Assembly (NCBI RefSeq): GCF_005405145.1
Contig: NZ_BJDM01000010.1
Span: 1-64,000 of the forward strand
Length of the DNA: 64,000 nucleotides
Direction: 5' to 3'
From: Paucilactobacillus kaifaensis
GTDB lineage: Bacteria > Bacillota > Bacilli > Lactobacillales > Lactobacillaceae
The number at the start of each line of letters is the position of its first letter. Position 1 is the stretch's first letter. Positions 36,254 to 45,573 of this stretch are shown in pieces. The position numbers were made by a program, and so were the translations under genes. Below the pieces are notes generated by a model. That model made no database searches. It had not been told where the DNA came from and saw nothing but the letters and a program-made list of their open reading frames with translations.

Positions 36254-38242
36254 TTTGAATAGTGACTCTACAGTTGCCACCACATTTTCAGGGGTAAATC
36301 CAAATTTCTCTACGATTGTTGGACCATTGCCGCTTAAACCGAAGCGATCAATACCGATACTTTTACCATCTATGCCAACAAACTTGCCCCATGCTTGTCG
36401 GCTACCCATCTCTACTGAAACACGGCGACGAACTGCGTTAGGCAGTACTTGTTCTTGATACTCTGACGATTGTGCATTAAACAACTTAATGTTTGGCATC
36501 GAAACAACTGAAACATCTCTTCCTGCATCATGTAACTGATGTTGAGCCTCAATGGCCAAGCTAACTTCTGACCCACTGGCCATAATGATTGCTTCAGGAG
36601 TAACTCCTTTTTGGGCTGAAATAACGTAACCGCCACGACTTAAACCAGTCGGATTTGTGCGGGCACCTGCCAATGCGGGAACCCCTTGACGCGTCAAAAT
36701 AATTACTGTTGGTCGGTCTGTTGCATTCATAGCAACCTTCCAGGCTTCAGCAACTTCATTAGCATCTGCTGGCCGAATAACATTAACATTAGGAATTGCC
36801 TGTAAACTAACTAATTGTTCTACCGGTTCATGTGTTGGACCATCCTCACCTACCGCGATTGAATCGTGCGTAAAGACATAGGTAACTGGTAAATGCTGAA
36901 TGGCAGACAATCGAATTGCCCCACGCATATAATCTGAAAAGACCATAAAGGTACTACCATAAACCCGCGTGCCACCATGTAATGCAATTCCATTGATTGC
37001 AGCAGCCTCACCAAATTCACGGACTCCAAACCAAATATTGCGACTAGTTGGATTATCCTTGCTAAATCGATCAGATTCATTAATTTCAGTTTTATTCGAG
37101 CTAAATAAATCCGCTGATCCGCCCCACAAAGTTGGGATGTTATCAGCTAGTGACTGCAATACTGTCGATCCTGTCGCTCTAGTGGCCTTGGAGTCACCGT
37201 CTTCAAATTGAGGTAAGAAACTAAAATCAGAAGTTACTTTACCGGCAACTGCTAGTTCAAACTGTTGTGCCAATTCAGGGTAAGCATGCTTATATTCTGA
37301 TACCATTTGTTTCCACTCACTTTGAGCATAAGCACCACGCGTTTGAATTTGATTTTCAAATTGATCATAAACATCATCAGGAACTGTAAATGCTGGTTTA
37401 TCCCAGTTGTAAAACTCATGTAATTTAACCAGCGCATCTTCTTTGAATGGTGCCCCATGAACTTTATGGGTTCCTGCATCTGGTGCACCATAACCAATTT
37501 GAGTCTTAACTTCAATAATGGTTGGTTTGTCATGTTGTGACTTAGCTTTTTCAATTGCCGCACTAATTTCCTCTAAATTATTACCATCTTCAACCCGTAA
37601 ATAATTCCAGTGATACGCTTCAAAACGTTGCTGAACGTTTTCATTGAAGGCATTACTCAACGGGCCATCAAGTGATACATCATTAGAATCATACAACATA
37701 ATCAATTTATCGAGACCATAATGGCCGGCCAGACTAGCGGCCTCATGTGATACGCCTTCCATTAAATCACCATCGCCACAAAGTGCGTACGTATAATGAT
37801 CAACCACCTTAAAATTATCGCGGTTGTATGTTGCAGCTAAATGCATTTCAGCCATCGCCATTCCAACTGCCATGCCAATTCCTTGACCTAATGGACCTGT
37901 TGTTGCCTCAACCCCATCAGTATGACCATATTCAGGATGACCAGGTGTTTTACTCCCCGTCTGGCGAAACTGCTTTAAATCATCGATTGAAAGTGCAAAA
38001 CCAGATAAATGTAATAAACTGTATAACAACGCAGACCCATGACCAGCCGATAAAACAAATCGATCACGATTAAACCATTTACTATCCTTAGGATTAGTGT
38101 TCATGAATTTTTGCCATAGTACATATGCCATTGGTGCAGCATCAAGTGGTAACCCCGGATGTCCTGAATTAGCAGCTTGAACTTCATCAACACTGAGCAT
38201 TCTCAGTGTATCCACACTTAATTGGTCCATTTTATCAAACAT
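36251..38242 (-). CDS. tkt: Transketolase
   Basis: The 663-residue thiamine-diphosphate enzyme moves two-carbon units in the pentose phosphate pathway. Visible motifs are [15 protein letters not shown] near the start, the TPP motif [37 protein letters not shown] and [13 protein letters not shown] with the catalytic Glu and His. The length is typical. GGAGG precedes the ATG. It stands alone between two hairpin or terminator regions. About 260 bp upstream (38243-38506) holds its AT-rich promoter region and no gene. Confidence 0.95.
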   Translation of the reverse strand: MFDKMDQLSVDTLRMLSVDEVQAANSGHPGLPLDAAPMAYVLWQKFMNTNPKDSKWFNRDRFVLSAGHGSALLYSLLHLSGFALSIDDLKQFRQTGSKTPGHPEYGHTDGVEATTGPLGQGIGMAVGMAMAEMHLAATYNRDNFKVVDHYTYALCGDGDLMEGVSHEAASLAGHYGLDKLIMLYDSNDVSLDGPLSNAFNENVQQRFEAYHWNYLRVEDGNNLEEISAAIEKAKSQHDKPTIIEVKTQIGYGAPDAGTHKVHGAPFKEDALVKLHEFYNWDKPAFTVPDDVYDQFENQIQTRGAYAQSEWKQMVSEYKHAYPELAQQFELAVAGKVTSDFSFLPQFEDGDSKATRATGSTVLQSLADNIPTLWGGSADLFSSNKTEINESDRFSKDNPTSRNIWFGVREFGEAAAINGIALHGGTRVYGSTFMVFSDYMRGAIRLSAIQHLPVTYVFTHDSIAVGEDGPTHEPVEQLVSLQAIPNVNVIRPADANEVAEAWKVAMNATDRPTVIILTRQGVPALAGARTNPTGLSRGGYVISAQKGVTPEAIIMASGSEVSLAIEAQHQLHDAGRDVSVVSMPNIKLFNAQSSEYQEQVLPNAVRRRVSVEMGSRQAWGKFVGIDGKSIGIDRFGLSGNGPTIVEKFGFTPENVVATVESLFK

Positions 38243-38506
38243 ATATATTAACCCTCCAAAAAATTTTCAATTAATCATTATTTTTATTTAGTGATTCAAT
38301 AAATTATTGAGCATGTAAATATCATAGCAGTCTAAATTGGTATATTCAAGTTAAAACTCAAAAATTCATATATAATAATGGTTTTTTTAAATTATTTTAT
38401 AATTGGTATAGATTATTCTGCAAGACCATTTTCACAAGTGTCAAGTACTCCCATTAACTAAGCTTATGGTTAGAATTAGAAAAACGCAAGCAATGTGGTC
38501 AGCATT

Positions 38507-38986
38507 TTAGAGGGCTTTTAAGTACCAAGTATCGCACCCGGAATGAATGTCACCATCAAGTGGCTGCTCTAATTGGTTGAATTGCAATTTTTGATAGAGT
38601 TTATTTGCCACAGGTAACTTAGTATCAGTGACAATATACATTTGGTGATAACCAAACTTAGTTGCCGTCTCTATTGCTAACTTGATCAACCGTTTGGATA
38701 AACCTTGTCCCCGTGCATCTGGCGCTATGTATAATTTTTGCAATTCACAAACATCGGTTGTTCCAACTGGGCCAATGCCGCAACCACCTACTACTTGATC
38801 ATTCTGATCAACAGCCACCCAGTACTTTGCTCGTGTTAACTGCTGATAGTACTGAGCCAACTCATCTAATTGTGGATCAAAATACGCCGTACCAGGTTTA
38901 TCTAACTGTGCATCCCGTAAGCATTGTTGCAAAATCGATTTCATTGTATTGTTATCTTTTGGCACCATTTCTCGAATCAATTCCAT
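38507..38986 (-). CDS. GNAT family N-acetyltransferase
   Basis: The 159-residue protein has the acetyl-CoA-binding motif A (LQKLYIAPDARGQGLSKRLI) and the GNAT core around VGGCGIGP. The acceptor is unknown. The open frame extends to 39034, but the ATG at 38986 has an AGGGGGGA site upstream and begins at the normal start of the fold. Confidence 0.87.
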   Translation of the reverse strand: MELIREMVPKDNNTMKSILQQCLRDAQLDKPGTAYFDPQLDELAQYYQQLTRAKYWVAVDQNDQVVGGCGIGPVGTTDVCELQKLYIAPDARGQGLSKRLIKLAIETATKFGYHQMYIVTDTKLPVANKLYQKLQFNQLEQPLDGDIHSGCDTWYLKAL

Positions 38987-39065
38987 TAATACGTCCCCCC
39001 TGGTTGTTGTTATTATACTTGTATTACATTGCACTGCAAACTAGTTTTTAAACCCTCAGCTAAAT

Positions 39066-39103
39066 TTAAAATACCGATTAGAGTTTTTAACCCCTAACCG
39101 GTA
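39066..39103 (-). terminator. Terminator of the arylsulfotransferase-like gene
   Basis: On the minus strand TACCGGTTAG pairs with CTAATCGGTA and is followed by TTTTAA, 20 bp after the stop at 39123. Confidence 0.75.
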
Positions 39104-39122
39104 ACATATTTTACAAACAACT

Positions 39123-40817
39123 TTATTTAGTTACGTCAAAAACGTAATCACTAGGATAAAAATTCCAGCGGTAAGCTCGGTAAACATAAGCTTTGGCGGA
39201 GGGATTAGGCACAGTGAGATTAAATACTTGTTTATTATTTTGTACCTCAATAATATTACTTTCCTTACCTTCATTCTTAAACCCAAAATCAAGTAAATAA
39301 TTATTGTTAAATAGTTTCTGCGTGGAACCAATAATTTCAGTATAGTTAGCCTTACCTAATGATTTTCCGTAGGCCCAAGTTTGATCGATTGTCATCTTCT
39401 TCGCGTTAATGTGATATTGAACCCCCTGAGAGTATTTACCGCTTGTTTTTGAATTACCGTTAGTGACATCAATATTGTTATCGTATAAGGTTACATTTTC
39501 ACTGTCAGGATCATTATTCACATCTTCTAACAATGTTAAATGATGTTGACCGCCAGTAATTGTCGTTCCCTTTGTTGGATTTAGCAATAACTTTCGATAT
39601 TTGTTTGGCCACGAAGCTGCTTTTTTACCAGAATAGATCCATTTGATTTTATCGTTTTTCATACTGATTTTCATAATCATATCTTGGTTTCGACCGGAAA
39701 TAAGAATACTATTGTCATTTTCATCGTATTCAACCGAGTTTTGATGGAACCAGTCAACTTTCCCACCACTTGATTTATAATCCTGGTACATCGACGCAGG
39801 TAAAAGTCGTTTCAAATCAATTACTTTCGTAACTTTTCCAGTTTTATGTGAAATAACTGCCATCGTATCTTCAACGTACTTAGAACCATCATTAACAGTC
39901 GCTAGTAAATCGTGATTAGGCAACTCCATAATATCGTGATGAATTATAGTTGTATCGCTGTTGCTGGCAGTTTTGGTTTTAGAACTGCTGCTAACTAATT
40001 TATCATTGTTAACACCTGTTTTAGCACTAAAATTGTATTCTTTATAAACCCGCCCCAAATAATCAGTCTCTAGCAGATCGTTATAAACATTCTCACTTTG
40101 CTTATTCTTGCTAAGCATAATCAGTCGACCAGCATGAATTTGTTTAATCATATGTTGTGTATAGAGTGTTGAATACCATCTAATATTGCCATCTGCATCG
40201 ACTGCAAATGACTGTTTCGTTGTTCGCACAACTAGCGTTAATTTGTTGTTGCCAATATCCATTTTACTTTTATTATTTTTAGTAACTTTTAAATCAGTTT
40301 CTTTCAAATATTTAGGCAAGCTTGTAGTGGTAGCAATATTTAATTCCTGAGTCTCACTCGTTCCATCCTGGTAACTAACATTGATTTGCACTGTATTATC
40401 CCCTGAATAAAGGCCAACAACTGGAACTTGATGAGTAGTTGTATAGTCTCCATTAACAGAGTTTGTAATAGAGGTGTTATCCGTTTTTCCTTCAACAGTA
40501 TAACTAACTTTTGCTGGCTTTGAAGTTTGAAAAATAACCAACGCCGTCAAAGGTGATGTCTGATATGGATTTACTTTTACATAAGGCGTACTTGGCGAAT
40601 ATTGAGTGGAATTAACCTTATCCTGGTAAGACTGATTTAGCGTTTTTTGTTTGTCAGCTCGAGTAGTAACTAACTTGCTACCAATATTAGTTTTAATCTG
40701 TTTAATTGAAAGTAGACTTGTGCTTTTGGTTTGTTTAGCGCAGCCAGCTACAACCAATAATAGACTAACAAGCAAAATTCCAATTAATTTCCAGTGATGC
40801 TGCCAACCATGTTTCAT
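39123..40817 (-). CDS. Arylsulfotransferase-like lipoprotein (ASST family)
   Basis: The 564-residue protein begins with a lipoprotein signal whose lipobox ends VVAGC, so it is membrane-anchored outside the cell. An N-terminal Ig-like domain with Asn/Thr-rich sequence leads into a six-bladed propeller with the ASST patterns IIHHDIMELPNHDLLA and WFHQNSVEYDENDNSILISGRNQ. Characterised ASSTs move sulfate between phenolic compounds through a catalytic histidine. Whether this one does so is unknown. The ATG at 40817 follows AGGTG by 6 nt; the frame extends to a GTG at 40826. Confidence 0.82.
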   Translation of the reverse strand: MKHGWQHHWKLIGILLVSLLLVVAGCAKQTKSTSLLSIKQIKTNIGSKLVTTRADKQKTLNQSYQDKVNSTQYSPSTPYVKVNPYQTSPLTALVIFQTSKPAKVSYTVEGKTDNTSITNSVNGDYTTTHQVPVVGLYSGDNTVQINVSYQDGTSETQELNIATTTSLPKYLKETDLKVTKNNKSKMDIGNNKLTLVVRTTKQSFAVDADGNIRWYSTLYTQHMIKQIHAGRLIMLSKNKQSENVYNDLLETDYLGRVYKEYNFSAKTGVNNDKLVSSSSKTKTASNSDTTIIHHDIMELPNHDLLATVNDGSKYVEDTMAVISHKTGKVTKVIDLKRLLPASMYQDYKSSGGKVDWFHQNSVEYDENDNSILISGRNQDMIMKISMKNDKIKWIYSGKKAASWPNKYRKLLLNPTKGTTITGGQHHLTLLEDVNNDPDSENVTLYDNNIDVTNGNSKTSGKYSQGVQYHINAKKMTIDQTWAYGKSLGKANYTEIIGSTQKLFNNNYLLDFGFKNEGKESNIIEVQNNKQVFNLTVPNPSAKAYVYRAYRWNFYPSDYVFDVTK

Positions 40818-40933
40818 GTTCTTCACCTAACCCATCTTAATCAAATTTTAATGTCATTATTATTTTATGATAAAAAGGTGAAGATTGCATGAAGATTTAA
40901 AAAATAGCACCTAAAAATATATTTATCAAGGCA

Positions 40934-40977
40934 AAATTAAAAGGTTGGTAATATTGCAATTACCAATCTTTTAATTT
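40934..40977. terminator. Terminator of the metE-like pair
   Basis: AAATTAAAAGGTTGGTAAT and ATTACCAATCTTTTAATTT form a long near-perfect stem around TTGCA, just after the stop at 40987 on the minus strand. Confidence 0.8.
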
Positions 40978-40986
40978 GCTTAAAAC

Positions 40987-42135
40987 CTAGTCGCCCCAAA
41001 CTTCTTGGGCAATTTCTTTAACTAATTGAATTTTGGCCCACTGTTGCGCTTCGGTCAACACGTTTCCTTCTTCAGTTGACGCAAATCCACATTGTGTACT
41101 CAAGCAAAGTCGATCTAAAGGCACGTACTTAGCTGCTTCATGAATTCGATCAATGATCGTTTGCTTGTCCTCCAAAGTACCATTTTTAGATGTAACTAAC
41201 CCCAGTACGACTAATTGATTATCACGTACCTTAGCAAGTGGTTCAAAGCCTCCAGAACGGTCAGTATCATATTCCAAGAAGTAAGCATGTACATTTTCAC
41301 GTGTAAACAATGGATCCGCCACCACGTCATATCCACCTGCTGATGCCCAAGTTGAATGATAGTTTCCCCGGCAATCATGTGTGTTCACAATTAAGTCTTC
41401 TGGTAAACCGGCTAAGAACTCATTATTTACTTGAACATACTGTTCCTTTGAAGCTTCGATTTCAGCTGCACTGATGCCAACTTTATCTTTTGCTCCAGCG
41501 TTGAACCCTGCAAGCATCCCCCAGGTACAATCGTCCAATTGTAATACTCGCAAGCCGGCCTCATAAAAATCTTGTGTTACCGTCTTATACGCTTGAGCAA
41601 TCGCTGTAATTAATTCATCATCCGTTGCATAAAACTTACGCGTCTGTTCAATATTTTCTGGTCGCTGCAGTTCGGCTAAGAATTGAGCAGGAGCCGGAAT
41701 TGTTTGTTTAGCGGTGGTAGCATCACTTAAATGATCTCGTAAGAACTTGAAGTGCTCCACAAATGGATGATTTTCACCACTAATTTTACCTGTTAACCCT
41801 GAAGTTTCGGCACGAGTGACTTCATCGTTAAAAACATAACCTTGTCCTGCAGCTAACTTGGTAACTCCTTGCAAGCCCCAAAAGAAGTCCAAATGCCACC
41901 AACTACGACGAAATTCTCCATCAGTAATCGACTTAATACCTGCCTTTTCTTCTTGTTTAATCAATTCAATAATTGCTTTATCTTCAACAGCTTTCAATTC
42001 AGATGCAGTAATTTCATTTTTCTCAAATTTAGCCCGCGCTTCTTTTAACTCAGCTGGTCGTAAAAAGCTCCCAACAACGTCGAAGCGAAATGGTGATGTA
42101 GTCCGTTTTGTAAATGTTTGTGTACTTTCAGTCAT
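40987..42135 (-). CDS. MetE-core (cobalamin-independent methionine synthase family) protein 1
   Basis: The 382-residue protein corresponds only to the C-terminal catalytic half of MetE, like B. subtilis YxjG/YxjH. The zinc ligands of MetE are recognisable: His and Cys in NTHDCRGN, Glu in FLEYDTDR and Cys in LSTQCGF. It probably methylates homocysteine or a related thiol; the methyl donor is unproved. AAAGGAG precedes the ATG. It is roughly half identical to the next gene by eye, and both lie behind the methionine T-box at 43592-43868. Confidence 0.87.
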   Translation of the reverse strand: MTESTQTFTKRTTSPFRFDVVGSFLRPAELKEARAKFEKNEITASELKAVEDKAIIELIKQEEKAGIKSITDGEFRRSWWHLDFFWGLQGVTKLAAGQGYVFNDEVTRAETSGLTGKISGENHPFVEHFKFLRDHLSDATTAKQTIPAPAQFLAELQRPENIEQTRKFYATDDELITAIAQAYKTVTQDFYEAGLRVLQLDDCTWGMLAGFNAGAKDKVGISAAEIEASKEQYVQVNNEFLAGLPEDLIVNTHDCRGNYHSTWASAGGYDVVADPLFTRENVHAYFLEYDTDRSGGFEPLAKVRDNQLVVLGLVTSKNGTLEDKQTIIDRIHEAAKYVPLDRLCLSTQCGFASTEEGNVLTEAQQWAKIQLVKEIAQEVWGD

Positions 42136-42154
42136 ATGAATTTCTCCTTTATTT

Positions 42155-42273
42155 AGAGTGTTAATTCAGTCGGTTAGCTTTCGTAAGCTAAGATAATTAA
42201 GCATTGTTCGCAGTCTGCGCGAATGGTGCTTAATTGGCTTAGCTCTAGAAAGATGACTGAATTAACACGTTTC
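42155..42273. repeat. Intergenic modular hairpin element between the metE-like genes
   Basis: It begins TAGAGTGTTAATTCAG and ends CTGAATTAACACGTTTC, with inner arms CTAAGATAATTAAGCA and TGCTTAATTGGCTTAG. Unlike other copies it sits before a start codon (42135), not at a stop. It would lie within the operon transcript. Confidence 0.75.
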
Positions 42274-42306
42274 AGCAATTAACATCCAACGATCTAATTA
42301 CAAAAA

Positions 42307-42405
42307 CTAAAACCACATGACGATATCACCAATGCCATCTCCCACCAAAAAACAAGCAGTAGTGATTTTATTCAAATGTAAATAATAAACTTTTTGCCGT
42401 TGCAT
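42307..42405 (-). CDS. Possible 32-residue peptide between the metE-like genes
   Basis: A short frame with GGAG 7 nt before its ATG encodes a 32-residue peptide. It has a basic N-terminus (MQRQKVYYLHLNK), a hydrophobic middle with one Cys, and the ending GDIVMWF. It is too short to judge by coding statistics. Its place 24 bp after the upstream gene and its good ribosome site make it worth noting. Confidence 0.35.
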   Translation of the reverse strand: MQRQKVYYLHLNKITTACFLVGDGIGDIVMWF

Positions 42406-42429
42406 AAAACCACTCCATCACTTTTAATT

Positions 42430-43551
42430 CTAGTGCCAAATCCGTTGTGCAATCGTCCGGACTAAATCAATTTTAGCCCACTGTTGCTCAGGTGTAAGTA
42501 CATTGCCTTCTTCAGTTGACGCAAATCCGCATTGAGTTGACAAAGCCAAGTTTTCTAATGGCACATATTGAGTTGCTTCATTAACTCGTTTAATCACAGC
42601 ATCTTCATCTTCCAATTGACCATCTTTGGACGTTATCAATCCCAATACAATTGTTTTATCACTACGACCATTGAAAATTGTTTGCAATGGTTCAAAGTCA
42701 CCAGCGCGATCATTGTCATATTCTAAGAAGAAACCATCGTAATTCAATTGACCTAAATATTTTGCAACTGCTTCATACCCGCCGGAGAATAAGAAAGTTG
42801 ATTTAAAGTTTCCTCGACAAACATGTGTCGTCACAGTCAAGTCAGCCGGTAAGTCTTCTAATAATTCGTTAATTACTTCAACCGCTTCTTGAGCCAACTC
42901 CTCATACTTTGCATGTTCTGCTGGTTGATCCTTAGTCTCATTTAATTTACTGATTAAAAATGCCCAGGTTGTATCATCAATTTGAACGTAACGAGCACCT
43001 AGTTCATAGAACCTTAAAATGGTTTTATTGTACGCCGTTGCTAAATCATGTAAATAATCTTCACGCTGATCATAGAAATTAGGCCAGTTGTCAGAACGAT
43101 TATCACGAAACAACATCGTTGGTGATGGAATCGTTTGCTTAGGAACCACCCCCGCCGGCGTGACTGAATTAAGATACTCAAATGCTGCAAAAAATGGATG
43201 GTCCGGATTGTAAGCAACCTTACCGTCTAGTTCAGCATTATCGGTTCTTGTCTTGGCACCGTGGAATTTATAGCTTTCACGGTAGTCATATTTTTTGACT
43301 CCTGTTAGTCCCCATAAAAAGTCTAAATGCCACCAACTACGACTAAACTCACCATCAGTAACTGCTTTTAATCCGTGTTGTGCTTCAAGCTCCACTAATT
43401 TTTTAATTTCTGCGTGCTGAACTGCATTAAACTGATCATCACTTAGTTCACCGGCACGATGCTTAGCGATTGCCGCTTTTAATTCTGGTGTTCGCAAGAA
43501 GCTCCCCACAATGTCATATTTAAATGGTCCAATTTTTGTTTCTGTTGTCAT
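42430..43551 (-). CDS. MetE-core (cobalamin-independent methionine synthase family) protein 2
   Basis: The 373-residue paralogue of the gene at 40987 has the same zinc set (TTHVCRGN, FLEYDNDR, LSTQCGF). Both lack the N-terminal MetE half that binds polyglutamyl folate. It is the first gene after the T-box leader, so charged tRNA-Met supply should control it. The ATG at 43551 follows GGGAG by 8 nt; the frame extends to a GTG at 43566. Confidence 0.87.
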   Translation of the reverse strand: MTTETKIGPFKYDIVGSFLRTPELKAAIAKHRAGELSDDQFNAVQHAEIKKLVELEAQHGLKAVTDGEFSRSWWHLDFLWGLTGVKKYDYRESYKFHGAKTRTDNAELDGKVAYNPDHPFFAAFEYLNSVTPAGVVPKQTIPSPTMLFRDNRSDNWPNFYDQREDYLHDLATAYNKTILRFYELGARYVQIDDTTWAFLISKLNETKDQPAEHAKYEELAQEAVEVINELLEDLPADLTVTTHVCRGNFKSTFLFSGGYEAVAKYLGQLNYDGFFLEYDNDRAGDFEPLQTIFNGRSDKTIVLGLITSKDGQLEDEDAVIKRVNEATQYVPLENLALSTQCGFASTEEGNVLTPEQQWAKIDLVRTIAQRIWH

Positions 43552-43591
43552 ATTATGCTCTCCCACTCGATAAATTAATGAATAATGGTAT

Positions 43592-43868
43592 AAAAAAAGT
43601 CCTCACCTTCGCAAAACTGCGAAAGTAAGGACGAAGTTAATCGTGTTACCACCTTATTTTAGGATGCACTTACACACATCCCCTCACTAGGTACAAACAT
43701 ACCCTAGCGCGATAATGGGCGCACCCATGATCACCTTGCGATTGCTCGGTAACCCTCACTTCAAGACCATCTTCCAAGTAACCGCCAGATTTCTTTTCAC
43801 CACCCAGAAACTCTCTAAACAGGCTTTTACTTGTACTCATCTTTTCATCGTATTTTAATAATTGAATG
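43592..43868 (-). promoter_or_regulatory. T-box leader, methionine specifier
   Basis: On the minus strand the leader holds an AGAGAG/GGTGG stem I region, and CAAGTAA pairing with TTACTTG beside a GAAGATGGTC bulge. The bulge contains the ATG specifier followed by G. The T-box AAGGTGGTAACACG lies at 43642-43655. A strong terminator (GTCCTTACTTTCGCAG / GCGAAGGTGAGGAC, then seven T) is at 43592-43632. Uncharged tRNA-Met should stabilise the antiterminator and allow transcription of the two MetE-core genes. Confidence 0.88.
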
Positions 43869-43873
43869 GTAAT

Positions 43874-43902
43874 ATCATAAAACGTTCTGATTAATTTGTC
43901 AA
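43874..43902 (-). promoter_or_regulatory. Promoter of the T-box transcript
   Basis: On the minus strand TTGACA (43897-43902), a 17-bp spacer and TATGAT (43874-43879). Confidence 0.8.
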
Positions 43903-44019
43903 ATTTAATTTTTAGTTCGTGGCTAATCACAGTTATATAAGTAAAAAATTGCATTTTATCGCGATTATCGGTAAAATTATCATTATTAAAATTCGCTAAG
44001 ATGGGAAGAGTATTGAATT

Positions 44020-45354
44020 ATGAAAGATGAACAAAATGACGTCCAGTTAAACCGTTCACTTGGGTTATGGTCGGCCCTATCACTGGTCGTCGGGACCATT
44101 ATCGGTGTCGGAATTTTTGTCCGCCAATCAGCCGTTTTAGACGATGCCGGTTCTACTACAGGCGCACTCCTTGCGTGGCTCGCTGGTGGGATTATCACCT
44201 TAACAGCAGGCTTGACTATTGCTGAAATTGCTTCGCAAATGCCTGAAACTGGTGGTTTATATGTCTACATGGAAAAATTATATGGTAAGCTGTGGGGATT
44301 TTTATCAGGTTGGATGCAAATCATCATTTATGGTCCAGCTATGATTGCATCCTTAGGTGCCTATCTGTCATTGCTCCTTGTTGACTTTTTCCATATCCCA
44401 CATGCTTGGACAATTCCGATTGCTCTTATTGCAGTCATTGCGGTTGGCATTTTAAACCTATTTTCCAATCGGTATGGTGCTGGTTTTGCCGTGATTACCA
44501 CTATCTGTAAATTGTTACCAGTGGCAGCTCTAGTTATTTTTGGGTTATTTTTCGGTGATCAATCTGCGTTCGGCCACTCAATTGAGCAAGTTCATCAAAG
44601 CACCGGTGGATTCGGTGTGGCGATTCTAGCAACTTTATTTGCATTTGATGGGTGGATTTTAGTTGCCAATTTAGGTGGTGAAATCAAAAATCCAAGTAAA
44701 AGACTACCTCAAGCAATTGTTTTTGGTATTCTATTAGTCCTTGTAATTTATTTACTCGTTACATTTGGCGTTTTCCGTAGTCTCTCAGCACAAAAAATCC
44801 ATGACTTAGGAACTGGTGCAATCCCATACATGGCTAATAAAGACTTCGGCCCAATCGGGGGTAAAATTCTTAGTATTGGAATTATCATTTCAATCGTGGG
44901 GTGCATGAACGGTAAAATTATGACATTCCCCCGAATCATGTACGCGATGGCTAAGGACAAGGAGCTGCCCTTTCAACGAGTGCTCGCCTACTTAAGCCCA
45001 ACAACCCGCACACCGATTTGGTGTACTGTTGTAACCCTCGTCATTGCCGGTGTGATGATTGTGTTTTTTGACGCTGATCGGCTGTCCGAATTATGTATTT
45101 TTACAGTATATTGCTTTTACGTAATGGCTTTCTTTGGACCTACAATTCTCCGAAAACGTAATCCAAATGCCAAGCGAGTATTCTCAATTCCGCTATATCC
45201 ATTAACACCAATTATTGCAATCTTAGGATCATTATTTGTCATTGTTAGTGAAATCATGTCTGACCTACAAGGTGTGTTACTGTCATTTATCTTTGTAATT
45301 ATTGGTATTCCCGTCTTTTACTATCAAATGAAAAAACAAAAAATCAAAAAATAA
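44020..45354 (+). CDS. APC amino-acid permease, SteT/LAT-like
   Basis: The 444-residue protein has 12 predicted membrane helices and the APC start LVVGTIIGVGIFV, with ASQMPETGGLYVYMEKLYG and FAFDGWILVANLGGEIKNPSK. It is closest in style to SteT-type serine/threonine exchangers. It diverges from the methionine T-box operon, so a sulfur amino-acid substrate is conceivable, but no T-box precedes this gene itself. A GGGAAGAG site lies upstream of the ATG. The substrate is open. Confidence 0.83.
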   Translation: MKDEQNDVQLNRSLGLWSALSLVVGTIIGVGIFVRQSAVLDDAGSTTGALLAWLAGGIITLTAGLTIAEIASQMPETGGLYVYMEKLYGKLWGFLSGWMQIIIYGPAMIASLGAYLSLLLVDFFHIPHAWTIPIALIAVIAVGILNLFSNRYGAGFAVITTICKLLPVAALVIFGLFFGDQSAFGHSIEQVHQSTGGFGVAILATLFAFDGWILVANLGGEIKNPSKRLPQAIVFGILLVLVIYLLVTFGVFRSLSAQKIHDLGTGAIPYMANKDFGPIGGKILSIGIIISIVGCMNGKIMTFPRIMYAMAKDKELPFQRVLAYLSPTTRTPIWCTVVTLVIAGVMIVFFDADRLSELCIFTVYCFYVMAFFGPTILRKRNPNAKRVFSIPLYPLTPIIAILGSLFVIVSEIMSDLQGVLLSFIFVIIGIPVFYYQMKKQKIKK

Positions 45355-45390
45355 GGCTTATGGTTTGAAGTGAGTAGTATAAGACTGACC

Positions 45391-45573
45391 CGTTTGAACA
45401 TGTCTAACAGCAAAAATAAAATAATCACAGAAAGACAGAGTTAAAAAAATACTAAGACTAAAGGCATAAGATCACCCGTTGGGTAATTTTTTATTCCTTT
45501 AGTCTTAGTATTTTTTAACTCTCGCACATTATCATGTTACACTTCGACTTTTAAACATAGCTGTTTGCGCTCT
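45391..45573. repeat. Intergenic modular hairpin element, long variant
   Basis: The inner stem GAGTTAAAAAAATACTAAGACTAAAGG-like spans 45438-45521 with its complement, around a loop that holds a second small hairpin (ACCCGTTGGGT). The right side ends CACTTCGACTTTTAAACATAGC...GCGCTCT beside the TAA of the ATPase gene. The left outer arm is CGTTTGAACATGTCTAACAGC. Confidence 0.7.

Noticed and set aside
43670-43954. A 94-codon minus-strand frame upstream of the MetE-core genes
   Set aside because: It lies within the T-box leader and across its promoter. RNA structure explains the sequence.
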